Below, in pieces: positions 1 to 8,693 of a stretch of DNA of 64,000 bases. How positions within the stretch are numbered: position 1 is the stretch's first letter; each line of letters opens with the position of its first letter. This stretch comes from Elusimicrobiota bacterium (GTDB lineage: Bacteria; Elusimicrobiota; Elusimicrobia; UBA1565; UBA9628). Under the pieces are notes generated by a model. It was not told where the DNA came from, did not search any database, and worked only from the letters and a program-made list of their open reading frames with translations. The DNA lies in contig JAGWUP010000008.1 of assembly GCA_028868375.1 (NCBI GenBank), forward strand, positions 97,012-161,011. Reading direction: 5' to 3'. The translations under genes and the position numbers were made by a program.

Positions 1-1147
1 GCCCGGAGACGCGCGGAACGAGGACGGTCTTGAAGGACTTGGAGCCGCGCAGGACGTCGTTTTTCTTATCGAAGCTGAGAGAGGAGACGGTCTCGAAAGC
101 CTGCAACTGCGCAATCTGCGGCAGGGCGGGCGCCGCGATGGACTTGAGATTGCCCTCGCCCGACACCGTCACCGTCAGGGTGGCGGCCTCCCCGGTCTTT
201 AGCCGGGCGTGGTCGATGTCGTCGGAGATCGAGAAGCGGCCGACGGCGCCGGAGAAGTCTCGGGGCTTGCCGGTCTTCGGCAGCGGCTGGACGTCGACCG
301 TGATGGGTTTGGAGCGCAGCTCGAGGACGCGGCCTCCGGAGAGGCCCTGCTGGAAGAAGCGGTTGAAGAAATCCCCGGAGAAGGGATCGACCGGCATCGC
401 TTGCGGCAGCAGGGCGCGCACCGAGGCCGGGGCGATGGTCAGGGGGCCCGGTTGGGTCGCAAACAACGCGGTCTTGATCTCGGAGTAATAATAGGCGCGG
501 CCGTGTATGGTCGCCTGGCCGTGGCGCTCCGGCGGCAGATCCTCGCAGATGAAGCCCTCCGTCTGCGGCGGCTGGTACTGGGGGCTCTGCAGCAGGCTGA
601 CCGCGGTGTAGAAGCGGACGGTGAGAGTCAATTGCTGGTTGACGAAGGGCTTCTGGTCGTCGACCTGGGCGGCGACGAAGGCGTCCGGTTGCCCCTGTCC
701 GCCCTGCGGCGGCTGCGGCCGCCGCGCCGCCCGCCGCGGCATCGCGGCGGCGCCGGTCATGCCGGCTTGCGGCCGATGCACGTTGAGGGTGATCGCCTCC
801 GTCCTGAAGGTCCGCCCGTGGTCGGTGACCGAGATCGGCGGGATCACGGCCTTGCCGACCGCGCGCGGGATCACGACGTAGGTGTAGACGATGGAGCTGG
901 AGACCTGGCCGTTGACGATCGAGAGGTTCTGGCTGCGGCCGGAGTCGTAGATGCTGAGGTTGGACAGGGCCGGGAGCTTGGGCTCAGGCAGGCTGGCGTC
1001 GGGCCCTGAGACCGTCACCGACAGGGCGATCTGGTCGTCGATCGCCACGTCGGTTTGGCTGACCTGGGCGCTGATCGACACCTGGGCCGCCGCGGGTCGG
1101 GCGGCCAGGCCGCAAAGGCACAGGAAAGCGGCAAAGCAGGTCTTCAC
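1..1147 (-). CDS. batD: BatD family protein (3' end outside the window)
   Basis: N-terminal about 382 residues of a BatD (oxygen-tolerance type) protein, a periplasmic beta-rich protein with a membrane anchor that accompanies BatA/BatB. The visible part begins with a signal peptide (MKTCFAAFLCLCGLAA.. then AAAQ) followed by BatD-like Ig-type repeats (VSISAQVSQTDVAIDDQIAL; later a PFVNQQLTLTVRFYT segment). An Arg/Pro-rich linker lies around residues 135-155. I chose the GTG at 1147 because GGAGGAGG lies just upstream and GTG overlaps the TGA of the BatB/C gene (GTGA), implying translational coupling. The role is inferred from the operon: assembly or protection of envelope complexes together with MoxR and the VWA proteins. 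The C-terminal anchor is not visible. Confidence 0.85.
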   Translation of the reverse strand, partial: MKTCFAAFLCLCGLAARPAAAQVSISAQVSQTDVAIDDQIALSVTVSGPDASLPEPKLPALSNLSIYDSGRSQNLSIVNGQVSSSIVYTYVVIPRAVGKAVIPPISVTDHGRTFRTEAITLNVHRPQAGMTGAAAMPRRAARRPQPPQGGQGQPDAFVAAQVDDQKPFVNQQLTLTVRFYTAVSLLQSPQYQPPQTEGFICEDLPPERHGQATIHGRAYYYSEIKTALFATQPGPLTIAPASVRALLPQAMPVDPFSGDFFNRFFQQGLSGGRVLELRSKPITVDVQPLPKTGKPRDFSGAVGRFSISDDIDHARLKTGEAATLTVTVSGEGNLKSIAAPALPQIAQLQAFETVSSLSFDKKNDVLRGSKSFKTVLVPRVSG

Positions 1148-2805
1148 CAATCCTCCTCCGTCTCGCTCTTGCGCCGGGCCGCGCGCGCCGGCCGCGGCGC
1201 CTTCTCCCGCTCGCTGACGGCCTGCATGATCCGCTCCGCGTCCTCCTTCGACATCTGATCGCGCGGCTGGGGCTTGGGCGGCGGCGGTTTGCTGCCGCCG
1301 TTGGAGGAGCGGTCCTTTGGCTGCGGCTTTTGGGGCTGTCTCTGGCGGTTCCCATTCTTGCCGGATTTCTTGCGCTTGGGCGGCGGATGGCGCTGGAAGC
1401 GCAGGGCGACGGCGAGGTTGCGCCGGGAGTCCGGATCGTCCGGATTAAGCGACAGCGCGCGCCGGTAGGCGGCGACGGCCGAGGCGTAATCCTGCTGCTG
1501 GAAGTAGGAGTCGCCCAGGTTGTAGTAGGCGCCGGCGCGCGCCGCGGCCGAGGAATCGCCCTTCGCCACGGACTTGAAGGCCTCGGCCGCCTTGTCGTAG
1601 CGCTCAAGCCTGTAGAGGGCGTCGCCGGCGTTGAAGATCGGACGCGCGTCGCGCGGGCTCTTGGCGGCCGCCTGGCCGTACTGCTCCAGGGCGGGCTGGT
1701 ATTTCTGGGCGTCGTAGAGCTTGTTGCCCTGCCGCAGGTGGGATTCCGCCGTGGCCGCGCGCGCGCCGGTCGGCCAGAGCGCCAAAAGGCAGAGCGCCGT
1801 CAGCGTCGGCGCGCCGGAGGTCTCCGGGATCAGCCATTCCGCCAACAGAAGCAGGAAGGCCATGGCCAGCGGCGCCATGAAATGGTTCTTGAAGCGCCGG
1901 GTCGTGCCGCGGCTTTTCCCCTCGCTTCCGGCTTGCGTCGCGGCCTGCGCGATCTCCAGGGCCTCGGAGGCGCCGGGCGTGGAGCGATAGTAGCGGCCTC
2001 CGGTCTCCTGCGCGATCGCGGCCAGGTCCTTCTCGCCCAGCTTGCTGATGACGGTGGCGCCGCTCTTGTCCTTCTTATAGCCGATCAGGGCTCCGCTGGC
2101 GTCCCGCAGCGGGATCGGCTGGCCTTCCGGGCTGCCGATGCCGATGGTGTCGATGCGCACGCCGGCGGCCGCGGCCTCCTTGGCGGCGCCCAAGGGGTCC
2201 GTGTGGTGGTCCTCCCCGTCGCTGAGCAGCACTATGGTCTTTTCACCGGAATAAGGGGAGAGCATCCCGACGGCGCGGCGGATCGCCTTGCCGATGCCGG
2301 TTCCAGGCACCGGGGCGGAATTGGGATCGAGGGCCTGCAGCAACTGCTTGGCCGCGTCGGCGTCCGTGGTCAGGGGGCAGGCCGCGACCGGCTCGCCGGC
2401 GAAGGCGATCACCCCGATCCGCGCGCCCTTGAGGCCGTCGATGAGCAGGGAGAGCTCGTCCTTGGCGCGGGAGAGGCGGTCGGGCTTGACGTCCTGCGAG
2501 AGCATCGACAAGGAGACGTCGACGGCGACGACGACGTTCTGGGCGCTGCTCGTGGTCTCGACCAACTCCACGCCCCATTGCGGCCCCGCCAGCGCCAGCA
2601 GCAGCAGGGCCATGGCGCACAGGCGCAGCGCCGCCTGCCAGCGCCGCCGGCGCAAGGCCTGCGGCGGAAGAAGACGTCGCAGCGTGGACGCCTCGCCCAG
2701 CGCCGCGGCGAGGGCCTTGCGGCGCCGGCTGGCCCAAGCGAGGGCGGCCAGCGCCAGGGCCAAGAGCGGCAGGGCCAAGAGCAGGTAGAGGGGCTCGCGG
2801 AACAT
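1144..2805 (-). CDS. batB: BatB-BatC fusion: VWA domain plus TPR membrane protein
   Basis: 553 residues. Two N-terminal membrane segments (about 5-25 and 60-75) flank the usual Bat leader; a von Willebrand A domain follows with an intact MIDAS (DVSLSMLS, a DxSxS motif, and LLSDGEDHHTD). A third membrane segment (around 315-335) closes the BatB part. The chain then continues past a second hydrophobic, signal-like stretch into TPR repeats (AESHLRQGNKLYDAQKYQPA.., GAYYNLGDSYFQQQDYASA..) and a basic Lys/Arg/Pro-rich tail. This matches BatB fused to BatC, which are separate genes in some bacteria. The TPR part should face the periplasm and bind partners. It is the penultimate gene of the MoxR/Bat operon, overlapping batD by four bases and starting one base after batA ends. 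Confidence 0.88.
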   Translation of the reverse strand: MFREPLYLLLALPLLALALAALAWASRRRKALAAALGEASTLRRLLPPQALRRRRWQAALRLCAMALLLLALAGPQWGVELVETTSSAQNVVVAVDVSLSMLSQDVKPDRLSRAKDELSLLIDGLKGARIGVIAFAGEPVAACPLTTDADAAKQLLQALDPNSAPVPGTGIGKAIRRAVGMLSPYSGEKTIVLLSDGEDHHTDPLGAAKEAAAAGVRIDTIGIGSPEGQPIPLRDASGALIGYKKDKSGATVISKLGEKDLAAIAQETGGRYYRSTPGASEALEIAQAATQAGSEGKSRGTTRRFKNHFMAPLAMAFLLLLAEWLIPETSGAPTLTALCLLALWPTGARAATAESHLRQGNKLYDAQKYQPALEQYGQAAAKSPRDARPIFNAGDALYRLERYDKAAEAFKSVAKGDSSAAARAGAYYNLGDSYFQQQDYASAVAAYRRALSLNPDDPDSRRNLAVALRFQRHPPPKRKKSGKNGNRQRQPQKPQPKDRSSNGGSKPPPPKPQPRDQMSKEDAERIMQAVSEREKAPRPARAARRKSETEEDW

Positions 2806-2806
2806 A

Positions 2807-3796
2807 TCAGGGCCACCTCAGCCACAGCGTGGCGCCGAGCATGGTTTCGGCCAGGAGCAGCAGCAGCGCCGTCAACGCGAAGGGCTGGTAGAGATCGTCG
2901 CGCGAGACCACCGGCGGCAGCTTGATTTTGGATTTCTCCAGCGTGTCGATGGCCGCGTAGACGGAGCGCAATTGCTTGAGGCTGGTCGCTCGGAAATAGC
3001 GCGCGCCGGTGACGCTGGCGATGGAGTTGAGCGTCTCCTCGTCCAAGTCGTCGTCGACGACTCCCTGCACCAGCCCGCGCTGCGGGTCCATGTAGGAGAC
3101 CTGCGCCGGGCCGCGGCCGCCGATGCCGATGGTGTAGACCTTGACTCCCATCGTCGCGGCGGCCTTGGCGGCCGTCAGGGGGTCGATCAAGCCGGTGTTG
3201 CTGCGCCCGTCCGTGAGCAGGATGGCGATCTTGGTCTTGGCCGAGCCGGCCTTGAGATGGTTGACCGCCGAGATGATGCCGTCGCCGATGGCCGTGCCGT
3301 CGACCATGGTCATGCCGGGCGAGAGGGCGGCCAACTGCGACAAGAGCGCGTCGTAGTCCAGGGTCAGGGGACAGAGCAGCTCGCTGGCACCTCCGAAGGC
3401 CACCAGGCCGATGCGGTCCTGCGCGCGAGCGAGCACGAAGCGCCTGGCCGTCTGCTTGGCTGCCTCGGCGCGGCTCGGGTCGACGTCGTTGGCGGCCATG
3501 GAGGGAGACATGTCGAGCAGCAGCATGATGTCGATGCCCTGGCCGGAGGCGCCGAGGCTGCTGGTCACGCGCTGCGGCCTGGCCAGGGCCATGGCGACGA
3601 GGAGAAGGGCGGCGGCGCGCAGGGCGGCGGGCATCCAGCGGGCCGCGGGCCAGGCGGAGGCCGCAGCGCCCGCCAGGGCCCCGGCCGCCGGATAGGGCAG
3701 GCGGTGGCGGCGGCGCTCGCCGAAGGTCAGCGCCCACCAGGCGGCCGCCAGGGCCGGCAGGGACAGGCACAGGACCCAGGGATAGGCGAACCTCAT
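2807..3796 (-). CDS. batA: BatA-like VWA domain membrane protein
   Basis: 329 residues. N-terminal membrane segments (MRFAYPWVLCLSLPALAAAW.. and a second near residue 60), then a VWA domain with MIDAS DMSPSMAAND and the LLTDGRSNTG segment typical of BatA, and a last membrane helix near the C-terminus (PFALTALLLLLAETMLGATL). Metal-dependent ligand binding by the VWA domain on the periplasmic side is the family expectation. I chose the ATG at 3796, which overlaps the TGA of the upstream gene (ATGA), over longer upstream reading because the longer version has no membrane-protein character. It lies between the BatD-tail-like gene and batB/C. Confidence 0.88.
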   Translation of the reverse strand: MRFAYPWVLCLSLPALAAAWWALTFGERRRHRLPYPAAGALAGAAASAWPAARWMPAALRAAALLLVAMALARPQRVTSSLGASGQGIDIMLLLDMSPSMAANDVDPSRAEAAKQTARRFVLARAQDRIGLVAFGGASELLCPLTLDYDALLSQLAALSPGMTMVDGTAIGDGIISAVNHLKAGSAKTKIAILLTDGRSNTGLIDPLTAAKAAATMGVKVYTIGIGGRGPAQVSYMDPQRGLVQGVVDDDLDEETLNSIASVTGARYFRATSLKQLRSVYAAIDTLEKSKIKLPPVVSRDDLYQPFALTALLLLLAETMLGATLWLRWP

Positions 3797-4668
3797 GACC
3801 CGCTCCCCGGCCCCGGCGTTCCCGTCTCGGCCGGCGCCGGCGCGGCGGGCCTCGACAGCTCGATGAGCCGCCGAGCTTTCTCCAGCTCCAGGGCTGCCTG
3901 CTCCGGCTCCGGCACGGTCTTGGCGAACTTCACCAGGTCGGCGCGCTGGAACAGGTCCTTGCAAAGCGCCACGGACGCCCGCTCGGCCTCCGCCTGCCGC
4001 AATTGCCGCAAGAGCTCGTAGGTGGTGAATTTAAGGGCCGGCATGCCGTAGCGCCGCTCGAGGTAGCCGCGCAGGATCTCGGTCAAGGAGAAGTAGAACT
4101 CGCGGTAGCGCCTCTCCCGCCAGAGCGGAGAGGCCTCCAGGGCGGCCAGCTCCTCCAAGGCCCTCTCTTCCGGAGCGCGCAGGTCCGCTGGGGCCGTGCT
4201 CGCAGGCCCGGCGGCCGCCCGCGATTTGAATTTCTTCCAGGCGTAGACGGCCGCGGCCAAGAGGGCCAGGGCCAGCAGCCAGGGCCAAAGGGGCGGGCGG
4301 GCGGCGGCGGGACGCTTGATGTCGGAGATGTCGGCATCCTTCGGCAACCGCGGCTGGGCCACTTCCAGGGCGGCCTGCGCCGGAGAGCCGCCCCCCTTCC
4401 AGAAGAGCTTGATCGTCAGAGGACCCACGGCCAGGGGCACGACCCGCAGCGGCCAGCGCCCGGAGTCTGCCTTCAGCGCTCGGCCGGCCGGAAGGATGGC
4501 GTAGTCGTCGGTCGTGGAGGCCTCCAGGTCCGGCTTAAGCCCGGCCGGCGAGACGGCGATCGCCGCCACCGGCACGCCCAACTGGGCGGTCGTCGAGGAC
4601 AAGAGCAGGGAGGCCTCGGCGGCAGGGCAGCGGACGGGCAAGAGCAGCAAGAGCAGCGCGGGGATCAA
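3793..4668 (-). CDS. Bat-operon membrane protein resembling a BatD tail (DUF4381-like)
   Basis: 291 residues: signal peptide (MIPALLLLLLPVRCPAAEAS), a beta-rich periplasmic part to about residue 120, one membrane helix (PLWPWLLALALLAAAVYAW), then a cytoplasmic helical domain (EERALEELAALEAS..YFSLTEILRGYLERRYG..TTYELLRQL). This helical tail resembles the cytoplasmic C-terminal domain seen in BatD and DUF4381-type proteins of MoxR operons. I infer that it links the VWA proteins to the MoxR ATPase. Four-base overlaps on both sides (with the DUF58 gene and batA) mark it as a coupled operon member. Family placement is tentative; the architecture is clear. Confidence 0.7.
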   Translation of the reverse strand: MIPALLLLLLPVRCPAAEASLLLSSTTAQLGVPVAAIAVSPAGLKPDLEASTTDDYAILPAGRALKADSGRWPLRVVPLAVGPLTIKLFWKGGGSPAQAALEVAQPRLPKDADISDIKRPAAARPPLWPWLLALALLAAAVYAWKKFKSRAAAGPASTAPADLRAPEERALEELAALEASPLWRERRYREFYFSLTEILRGYLERRYGMPALKFTTYELLRQLRQAEAERASVALCKDLFQRADLVKFAKTVPEPEQAALELEKARRLIELSRPAAPAPAETGTPGPGSGS

Positions 4669-5582
4669 TGCCTGAGCCTCCGGGCGCGCCGGTGAAAGAA
4701 GCGGACGACGGGATCTATATAGGAAGTCCCCGCGGTGACCCGTATCCAGTCCAAGCCGTAGAGCCGGAAGAGGCGCTCCAAGGCCGACAGGCGGGCGGCC
4801 TCCTTCAGGCGCGCGGCCTCCAGCGCGCTTCGATCGCGCCCGTTGAGCAGCAGGCGAGCGCCGGTCTCGGGGTCCTCCAGGTCCAGCCAGGCGCCCAAGG
4901 GCGGCAGGCGCTCCTCGCGCGGGTCCGCGATGACGACCGGGATGACGTCGTGCTTGAGGGCCGAGAGCTTCAGGGCCTTCTCGAAGGCCGGGCCTGCGGC
5001 CTCCTCCAGGCGGAAGTCCGAGATCAAGAAGACGATGCAGCGGCGCTTGAGCACGCGGTTGATGGTGTCGAGGACAGGAGAGAGGCGCGTGCCGCGCCGG
5101 CGCGGCTCGTAGGCCAGGACGTCGCGGATTAAGTGCAGGACGTGGCGCCGCCCCTTCTTGGCCGGGACATGGCGCTCGATCTCCTCGGTGAACAGGAAGG
5201 AGCCGACCTTGTCGTTGTTCTGCAGCGCCGAGAAGGCGAGGACGGCGGAGAGCTCGGCGGCGACCTCCTTTTTCAGGCGCCCGGCCGTGCCGAAGAACTG
5301 CGAGCCGGACAGGTCGCAGGCGATCGCGACGGTCAACTCCCGCTCCTCGGTGTAGACGCGGACGTAGGGCTTGCCCACGCGCGCGGTGACGTTCCAGTCG
5401 ATGGAGCGGATGTCGTCGCCCGGCACGTACTCGCGGACCTCGGCGAACTCCATGCCGCGTCCTTTAAAGACGCTCAGGTACTCCCCCGCGAAGGTCTCCG
5501 AGACCAGGCGCCCGGTCAGGATCTCGATGCGGCGGACCTGGGCCAGGACCTCGCGCGAAACCGTCGCGGCGGCCTCGCTCAC
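4665..5582 (-). CDS. DUF58 domain protein (MoxR-associated, VWA-like)
   Basis: 305 residues with the DUF58 hallmark block G.EFAEVREYVPGDDIRSIDW around residues 43-65 and a degenerate VWA-like fold (ACDLSGSQFFG..). The MIDAS-like motif is DLSGSQ rather than the classical one. No membrane segment, so a cytosolic partner of MoxR, as in many MoxR-DUF58-Bat operons. It overlaps the MoxR gene by four bases upstream and the BatD-tail-like gene by four bases downstream. DUF58 proteins are thought to act with MoxR AAA+ ATPases in maturation or metal insertion, but the exact substrate is not known. Confidence 0.9.
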   Translation of the reverse strand: MSEAAATVSREVLAQVRRIEILTGRLVSETFAGEYLSVFKGRGMEFAEVREYVPGDDIRSIDWNVTARVGKPYVRVYTEERELTVAIACDLSGSQFFGTAGRLKKEVAAELSAVLAFSALQNNDKVGSFLFTEEIERHVPAKKGRRHVLHLIRDVLAYEPRRRGTRLSPVLDTINRVLKRRCIVFLISDFRLEEAAGPAFEKALKLSALKHDVIPVVIADPREERLPPLGAWLDLEDPETGARLLLNGRDRSALEAARLKEAARLSALERLFRLYGLDWIRVTAGTSYIDPVVRFFHRRARRLRH

Positions 5583-6571
5583 GGCACCTCGACGGCCTCG
5601 AAGAGGGACTGGATGACGTTCTCCGAGGTGACGTTCTCCGCCTCCGCCTCGTAGGTGACGATGATGCGGTGGCGCAGGACGTCGGCGCCGATGGACTTGA
5701 CGTCCTCCGGGGTGACGTAGCCGCGGCCGTTGAGGAAGGCGAAGGCCTTCGCCGCCTGGGCCAGGGCGATGGTGGCGCGGGGGCTGGCCCCGTAGGCGAT
5801 CAGGCTCTTGAAGCGCTCCAGCTTATGGGCGGCGGGCTCCCGCGTGGCGAAGACCAGCTCCACGATGTAGTTCTTGATCTTCTCGTCGATGTAGATCTGG
5901 GAGACGACCCGTCTTGCCCGCTCGATCTGCTGCGGCGTGGCCACCTTGGCCGGCGACGGCGCGCCGGCGGCGCCGGCCATGCGCTCTAAGATGGCGCGCT
6001 CCTCCGCCTTGGTCGGGTAGGTGACGCGGACCTTCAGCATGAAGCGGTCCACCTGCGCCTCCGGCAGCGGGTAGGTGCCCTCCTGCTCGATGGGATTCTC
6101 GGTGGCCAGGACCAGGAAGAGCTCCGGCAGGGGGTAGGTGTCGTTGCCGATGGTGACGCGGCGCTCCTGCATGGCCTCCAGCAGCGCGCTCTGGACCTTG
6201 GCCGGGGCGCGGTTGATCTCGTCGGCCAGGATCAGGTTGGAGAAGAGCGGCCCCTTGCGCACCTTGAAGTCGGAGTCCTTCGGCGAGAAGATCAGGGTGC
6301 CGGTCAGGTCGGCCGGCAGCAGGTCCGGCGTGAATTGGATGCGGGAGAAGCCCGCGTCGATGGCCTGCGCCAGGGTGCGGATCGTCAGGGTCTTGGCCAA
6401 GCCCGGCACCCCCTCCAAGAGCACGTGGCCGTCGGCCAACAGCGCCGTCATCAGCCGCTCGACCATCTCGTCCTGGCCGACGATGACGCGCGCCACCTCG
6501 CGCTTGAGCTCCGCCACGAATGCGCTCTCGTCGGCGACCTTCTTGTTGATTTCCTTGATGCCCAGTTCCAT
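5579..6571 (-). CDS. MoxR family AAA+ ATPase
   Basis: 330 residues. Walker A GVPGLAKT near residue 50, Walker B ILADEINRAP near residue 115, sensor ATENPIEQEGTYPLPEAQ and an arginine finger region DRFMLKV, all typical of MoxR chaperone ATPases. I chose the ATG at 6571 and not the GTG two codons upstream, because GGAGG sits five bases before this ATG and would overlap the GTG. MoxR ATPases remodel partner complexes; the DUF58/Bat neighbours downstream are the expected partners. It follows a small HEAT-repeat gene after 11 bases. Confidence 0.95.
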   Translation of the reverse strand: MELGIKEINKKVADESAFVAELKREVARVIVGQDEMVERLMTALLADGHVLLEGVPGLAKTLTIRTLAQAIDAGFSRIQFTPDLLPADLTGTLIFSPKDSDFKVRKGPLFSNLILADEINRAPAKVQSALLEAMQERRVTIGNDTYPLPELFLVLATENPIEQEGTYPLPEAQVDRFMLKVRVTYPTKAEERAILERMAGAAGAPSPAKVATPQQIERARRVVSQIYIDEKIKNYIVELVFATREPAAHKLERFKSLIAYGASPRATIALAQAAKAFAFLNGRGYVTPEDVKSIGADVLRHRIIVTYEAEAENVTSENVIQSLFEAVEVP

Positions 6572-6582
6572 GTTCACCTCCG

Positions 6583-7095
6583 CTATTGAGAGTCACCCTC
6601 GCGCCGCCGCCGCGCCTGCTCGACGGCCCGCTCGTAGTCCGCCCGCTCCGAGGCGGACAGCGACGAGAAATCGAGGCCCTTGCCGCGTTGCAGCGACTCC
6701 AGGCCGCGCAGGGCTTGAAGCCTTACTTCCGGCTCCGGGTCCGCCGCGGCCTTGGCCAGGGTGGGGGCGACCGAGACCTCGCCGGTTTGCGCCAGGGCCT
6801 CGAGCGCGGCCAGGCGGACGGCTTGGTCCGGATCGCGCAGGGCGGCCTGCTCGACGCGCTCAAGCGCCCCCGGGTCCTTGAGCTCCAAGAGCAGCCGCAG
6901 GGCGGCCCAGCGCGGACCGGCCTGACCGGAAGTCGCCAGCTGCCGGATATTTTCCAGCTGCGCGGGCGAAAACAAGGAAGCGGACGGCGCGGCGGCCCCG
7001 AGCCCGGCCTCCGCGCTCGGGCGGGCCCGCGGCCAGGCGCGGTAGGCGAGATAGGACGCCGAAAGCAGCCCCAGCGCCAGCAGCGCCCATTTCAT
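6583..7095 (-). CDS. Membrane-anchored HEAT-repeat protein
   Basis: 170 residues. One N-terminal membrane anchor (MKWALLALGLLSASYLAYRAW), a short Ala/Pro linker, then HEAT-type helical repeats (PRWAALRLLLEL.., QAVRLAALEALAQTG.., PEVRLQALRGLESLQ..) and a charged tail. HEAT repeats form a protein-binding solenoid; no catalytic motif is present. It starts six bases after the stop of a second HEAT protein with the same anchor design, so the pair probably arose by duplication. Its position just before MoxR suggests an accessory adaptor of the MoxR/Bat system; this is inference from context. Confidence 0.8.
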   Translation of the reverse strand: MKWALLALGLLSASYLAYRAWPRARPSAEAGLGAAAPSASLFSPAQLENIRQLATSGQAGPRWAALRLLLELKDPGALERVEQAALRDPDQAVRLAALEALAQTGEVSVAPTLAKAAADPEPEVRLQALRGLESLQRGKGLDFSSLSASERADYERAVEQARRRREGDSQ

Positions 7096-7101
7096 CTTGT
7101 T

Positions 7102-7689
7102 CTATTTCCCGCGCGCCGCTTTCTGGCGGCGCAGCTCCTCCTGCCGTCGCTGCTCGGCCAGGATCTCGGCCGTCTTCTTGTCCTGAAGGCTGTTGAGGGT
7201 CTTGAGGGCTTTCGTGCGGACCGACTCCTCCTCGTCCTTGAGGCATTCGGTGATGGCGGGAGCGGCCGAGTAGTCCCCGATCTTGTCCAGGGCGTCGAGG
7301 GCCTCGACGCGGACCGTCGGCTCCGGATCCTTGAGGGCCCAGATGATGTTCTGCGTGACCTCCCTGTCCTTGCGCTTGGAAAGCAGCTGGATGATCTTCT
7401 TGCGCAGCCCCGGATCGCTGTCCTTTTGAAGCTTGGAGAAAAGCAGGGGCAGGGCCTGCGGCGAGTTCATCTTGTCGAGCAGGACCAGGGCTTCCCAGCG
7501 CACCTGCGGATCGGGATCGTCGGTGGCTTTGATGATCTTGGCCTGCTGCGCCGCGTCGATGATCGGCTGCGGCTTGATGACGGTCGGCGGCGGCAGGGGC
7601 GGCGGCGGCGGGGGCGGCGGCGGCTTGAGCTCCCGGTAGGCCAGATAGCCGGAGACGACGAGGACTAAGATCAGCAGGACTTGCTTCAT
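7102..7689 (-). CDS. Membrane-anchored HEAT-repeat protein with polyproline linker
   Basis: 195 residues. N-terminal membrane anchor (MKQVLLILVLVVSGYLAYRE), a polyproline stretch around residues 23-35 that would make a stiff spacer, four or so HEAT repeats (DDPDPQVRWEALVLLDKM.., SDPGLRKKIIQLLSK.., KDPEPTVRVEALDALDKIG.., EEESVRTKALKTLNSL) and a Gln/Arg-rich charged end. The ATG overlaps the TGA of the glutamine amidotransferase gene (ATGA). Together with the next gene it forms a paralogous pair in the MoxR operon. Function unknown beyond scaffold or adaptor. Confidence 0.82.
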   Translation of the reverse strand: MKQVLLILVLVVSGYLAYRELKPPPPPPPPPLPPPTVIKPQPIIDAAQQAKIIKATDDPDPQVRWEALVLLDKMNSPQALPLLFSKLQKDSDPGLRKKIIQLLSKRKDREVTQNIIWALKDPEPTVRVEALDALDKIGDYSAAPAITECLKDEEESVRTKALKTLNSLQDKKTAEILAEQRRQEELRRQKAARGK

Positions 7690-8555
7690 GCGGCCGCCTC
7701 CATGCGCGGCAGCGGCGCTTGCGGCAGGCCCGAAAGCGCTCGGCGCGCCACCTCGATGCGGCCTGAGCGAAGCCGCATGGTCAAAAGCTCCGGCGGTCGC
7801 ATCCGCGTCCAGCGCCCCCGGTCCATGTCCTCGCTGGCGACGACGACCAATCCCGGCCTGCGCGAGACGCTCATCTGTCCCCAGGGCTGATCCGGGTTGC
7901 AGGCGCCGGAGAGAATGGAGCCCGGGACGGCCTGGTGGCAGACGGCGTAGAGGGTCTCGCCGTCGCTTAGCAGGGTGTTGACCGCCGAGTAGGGAGCGGT
8001 GAGGCCTGGATGCTCGCTTCGGCAGCCCTCCCAGAGCTCCCAAAGCTCGGCGAGGGCCGAGCGCAGCGCCCGCTCGAAGTCCCCCTCCCTGCGCAGGTGC
8101 TTGAGCAGGTGCCAGAAATAGACCTCGCTGTCGTTTTCGCCGCGCAGGCGGCTTCTTAGGCGGCCCAGGGCGCCCGCGGTCTCCTTCGGGATGTTGAGCG
8201 TGCCGTTGTGGGCGAAGAGCCAGCGCCCGTCGCTGAAGGGCTGGGCGTTGGCCTCGGTGAGAAGCCTGGCGCGGGGCAATCCCAGCGGGTTGGAGGCGGC
8301 GCGGATATGGCCGATGACGATTCTCGAGACCGCGGAGCGCGCGGCGCGCCGCAGCGCGTCCCGCTCTTCATAGATGGGCCGCCGGCTCTTGAGGACCAGG
8401 GCGCGGCCCCGCTCATGCCAGCCGACGCCCCAGCCGTCCTTTTGCAGGCAGCCCGCCTTCGCCCGGCTCTGCTCCAAGAGCGAGGCCGGCGCCTCCAGCA
8501 ACAAATACGCCGCGTCGCGGGGCTCCGCGGAAAACTGCGCGAAGAGCCGGCACAT
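7686..8555 (-). CDS. Class II glutamine amidotransferase (YafJ/EgtC-like)
   Basis: 289 residues. The start ATG puts the catalytic cysteine at position 2 (MCRLFAQFS), as required for an Ntn-hydrolase glutaminase; a longer reading from 8594 would bury it. Further motifs: WGVGWHERG, GHIRAASNPLG, the NAQPFSDGRWLFAHNGTLN glutamine-binding block and NDSEVYFW. The protein has only the glutaminase domain, so it should release ammonia from glutamine or hydrolyse a gamma-glutamyl amide for an unknown acceptor, as for stand-alone YafJ/EgtC-type proteins. It heads the HEAT-MoxR-Bat gene string. A decayed partial copy of its N-terminal region lies near 9268-9354. Confidence 0.9.
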   Translation of the reverse strand: MCRLFAQFSAEPRDAAYLLLEAPASLLEQSRAKAGCLQKDGWGVGWHERGRALVLKSRRPIYEERDALRRAARSAVSRIVIGHIRAASNPLGLPRARLLTEANAQPFSDGRWLFAHNGTLNIPKETAGALGRLRSRLRGENDSEVYFWHLLKHLRREGDFERALRSALAELWELWEGCRSEHPGLTAPYSAVNTLLSDGETLYAVCHQAVPGSILSGACNPDQPWGQMSVSRRPGLVVVASEDMDRGRWTRMRPPELLTMRLRSGRIEVARRALSGLPQAPLPRMEAAA

Positions 8556-8693
8556 GGCTCTATTAAAACAATTTTTGCGGGCTTGGGTCAGCATGGGTCG
8601 AAGGCCCTAATTTCGCGTAGGTCCATGGCTGGGCCCACTCGTATCCCAATGGCCCCTGTCTTCCTCGGTCCTTTGGGCGATCTTCTTTCTACC

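Noticed and set aside
1330..2925. Long antisense open frames, for example over batB/C, the Kelch gene and the transaldolase fusion.
   Set aside because: They are shadows of GC-rich codon use: Arg/Gly/Ala-rich translations without domains, starts or ribosome sites.
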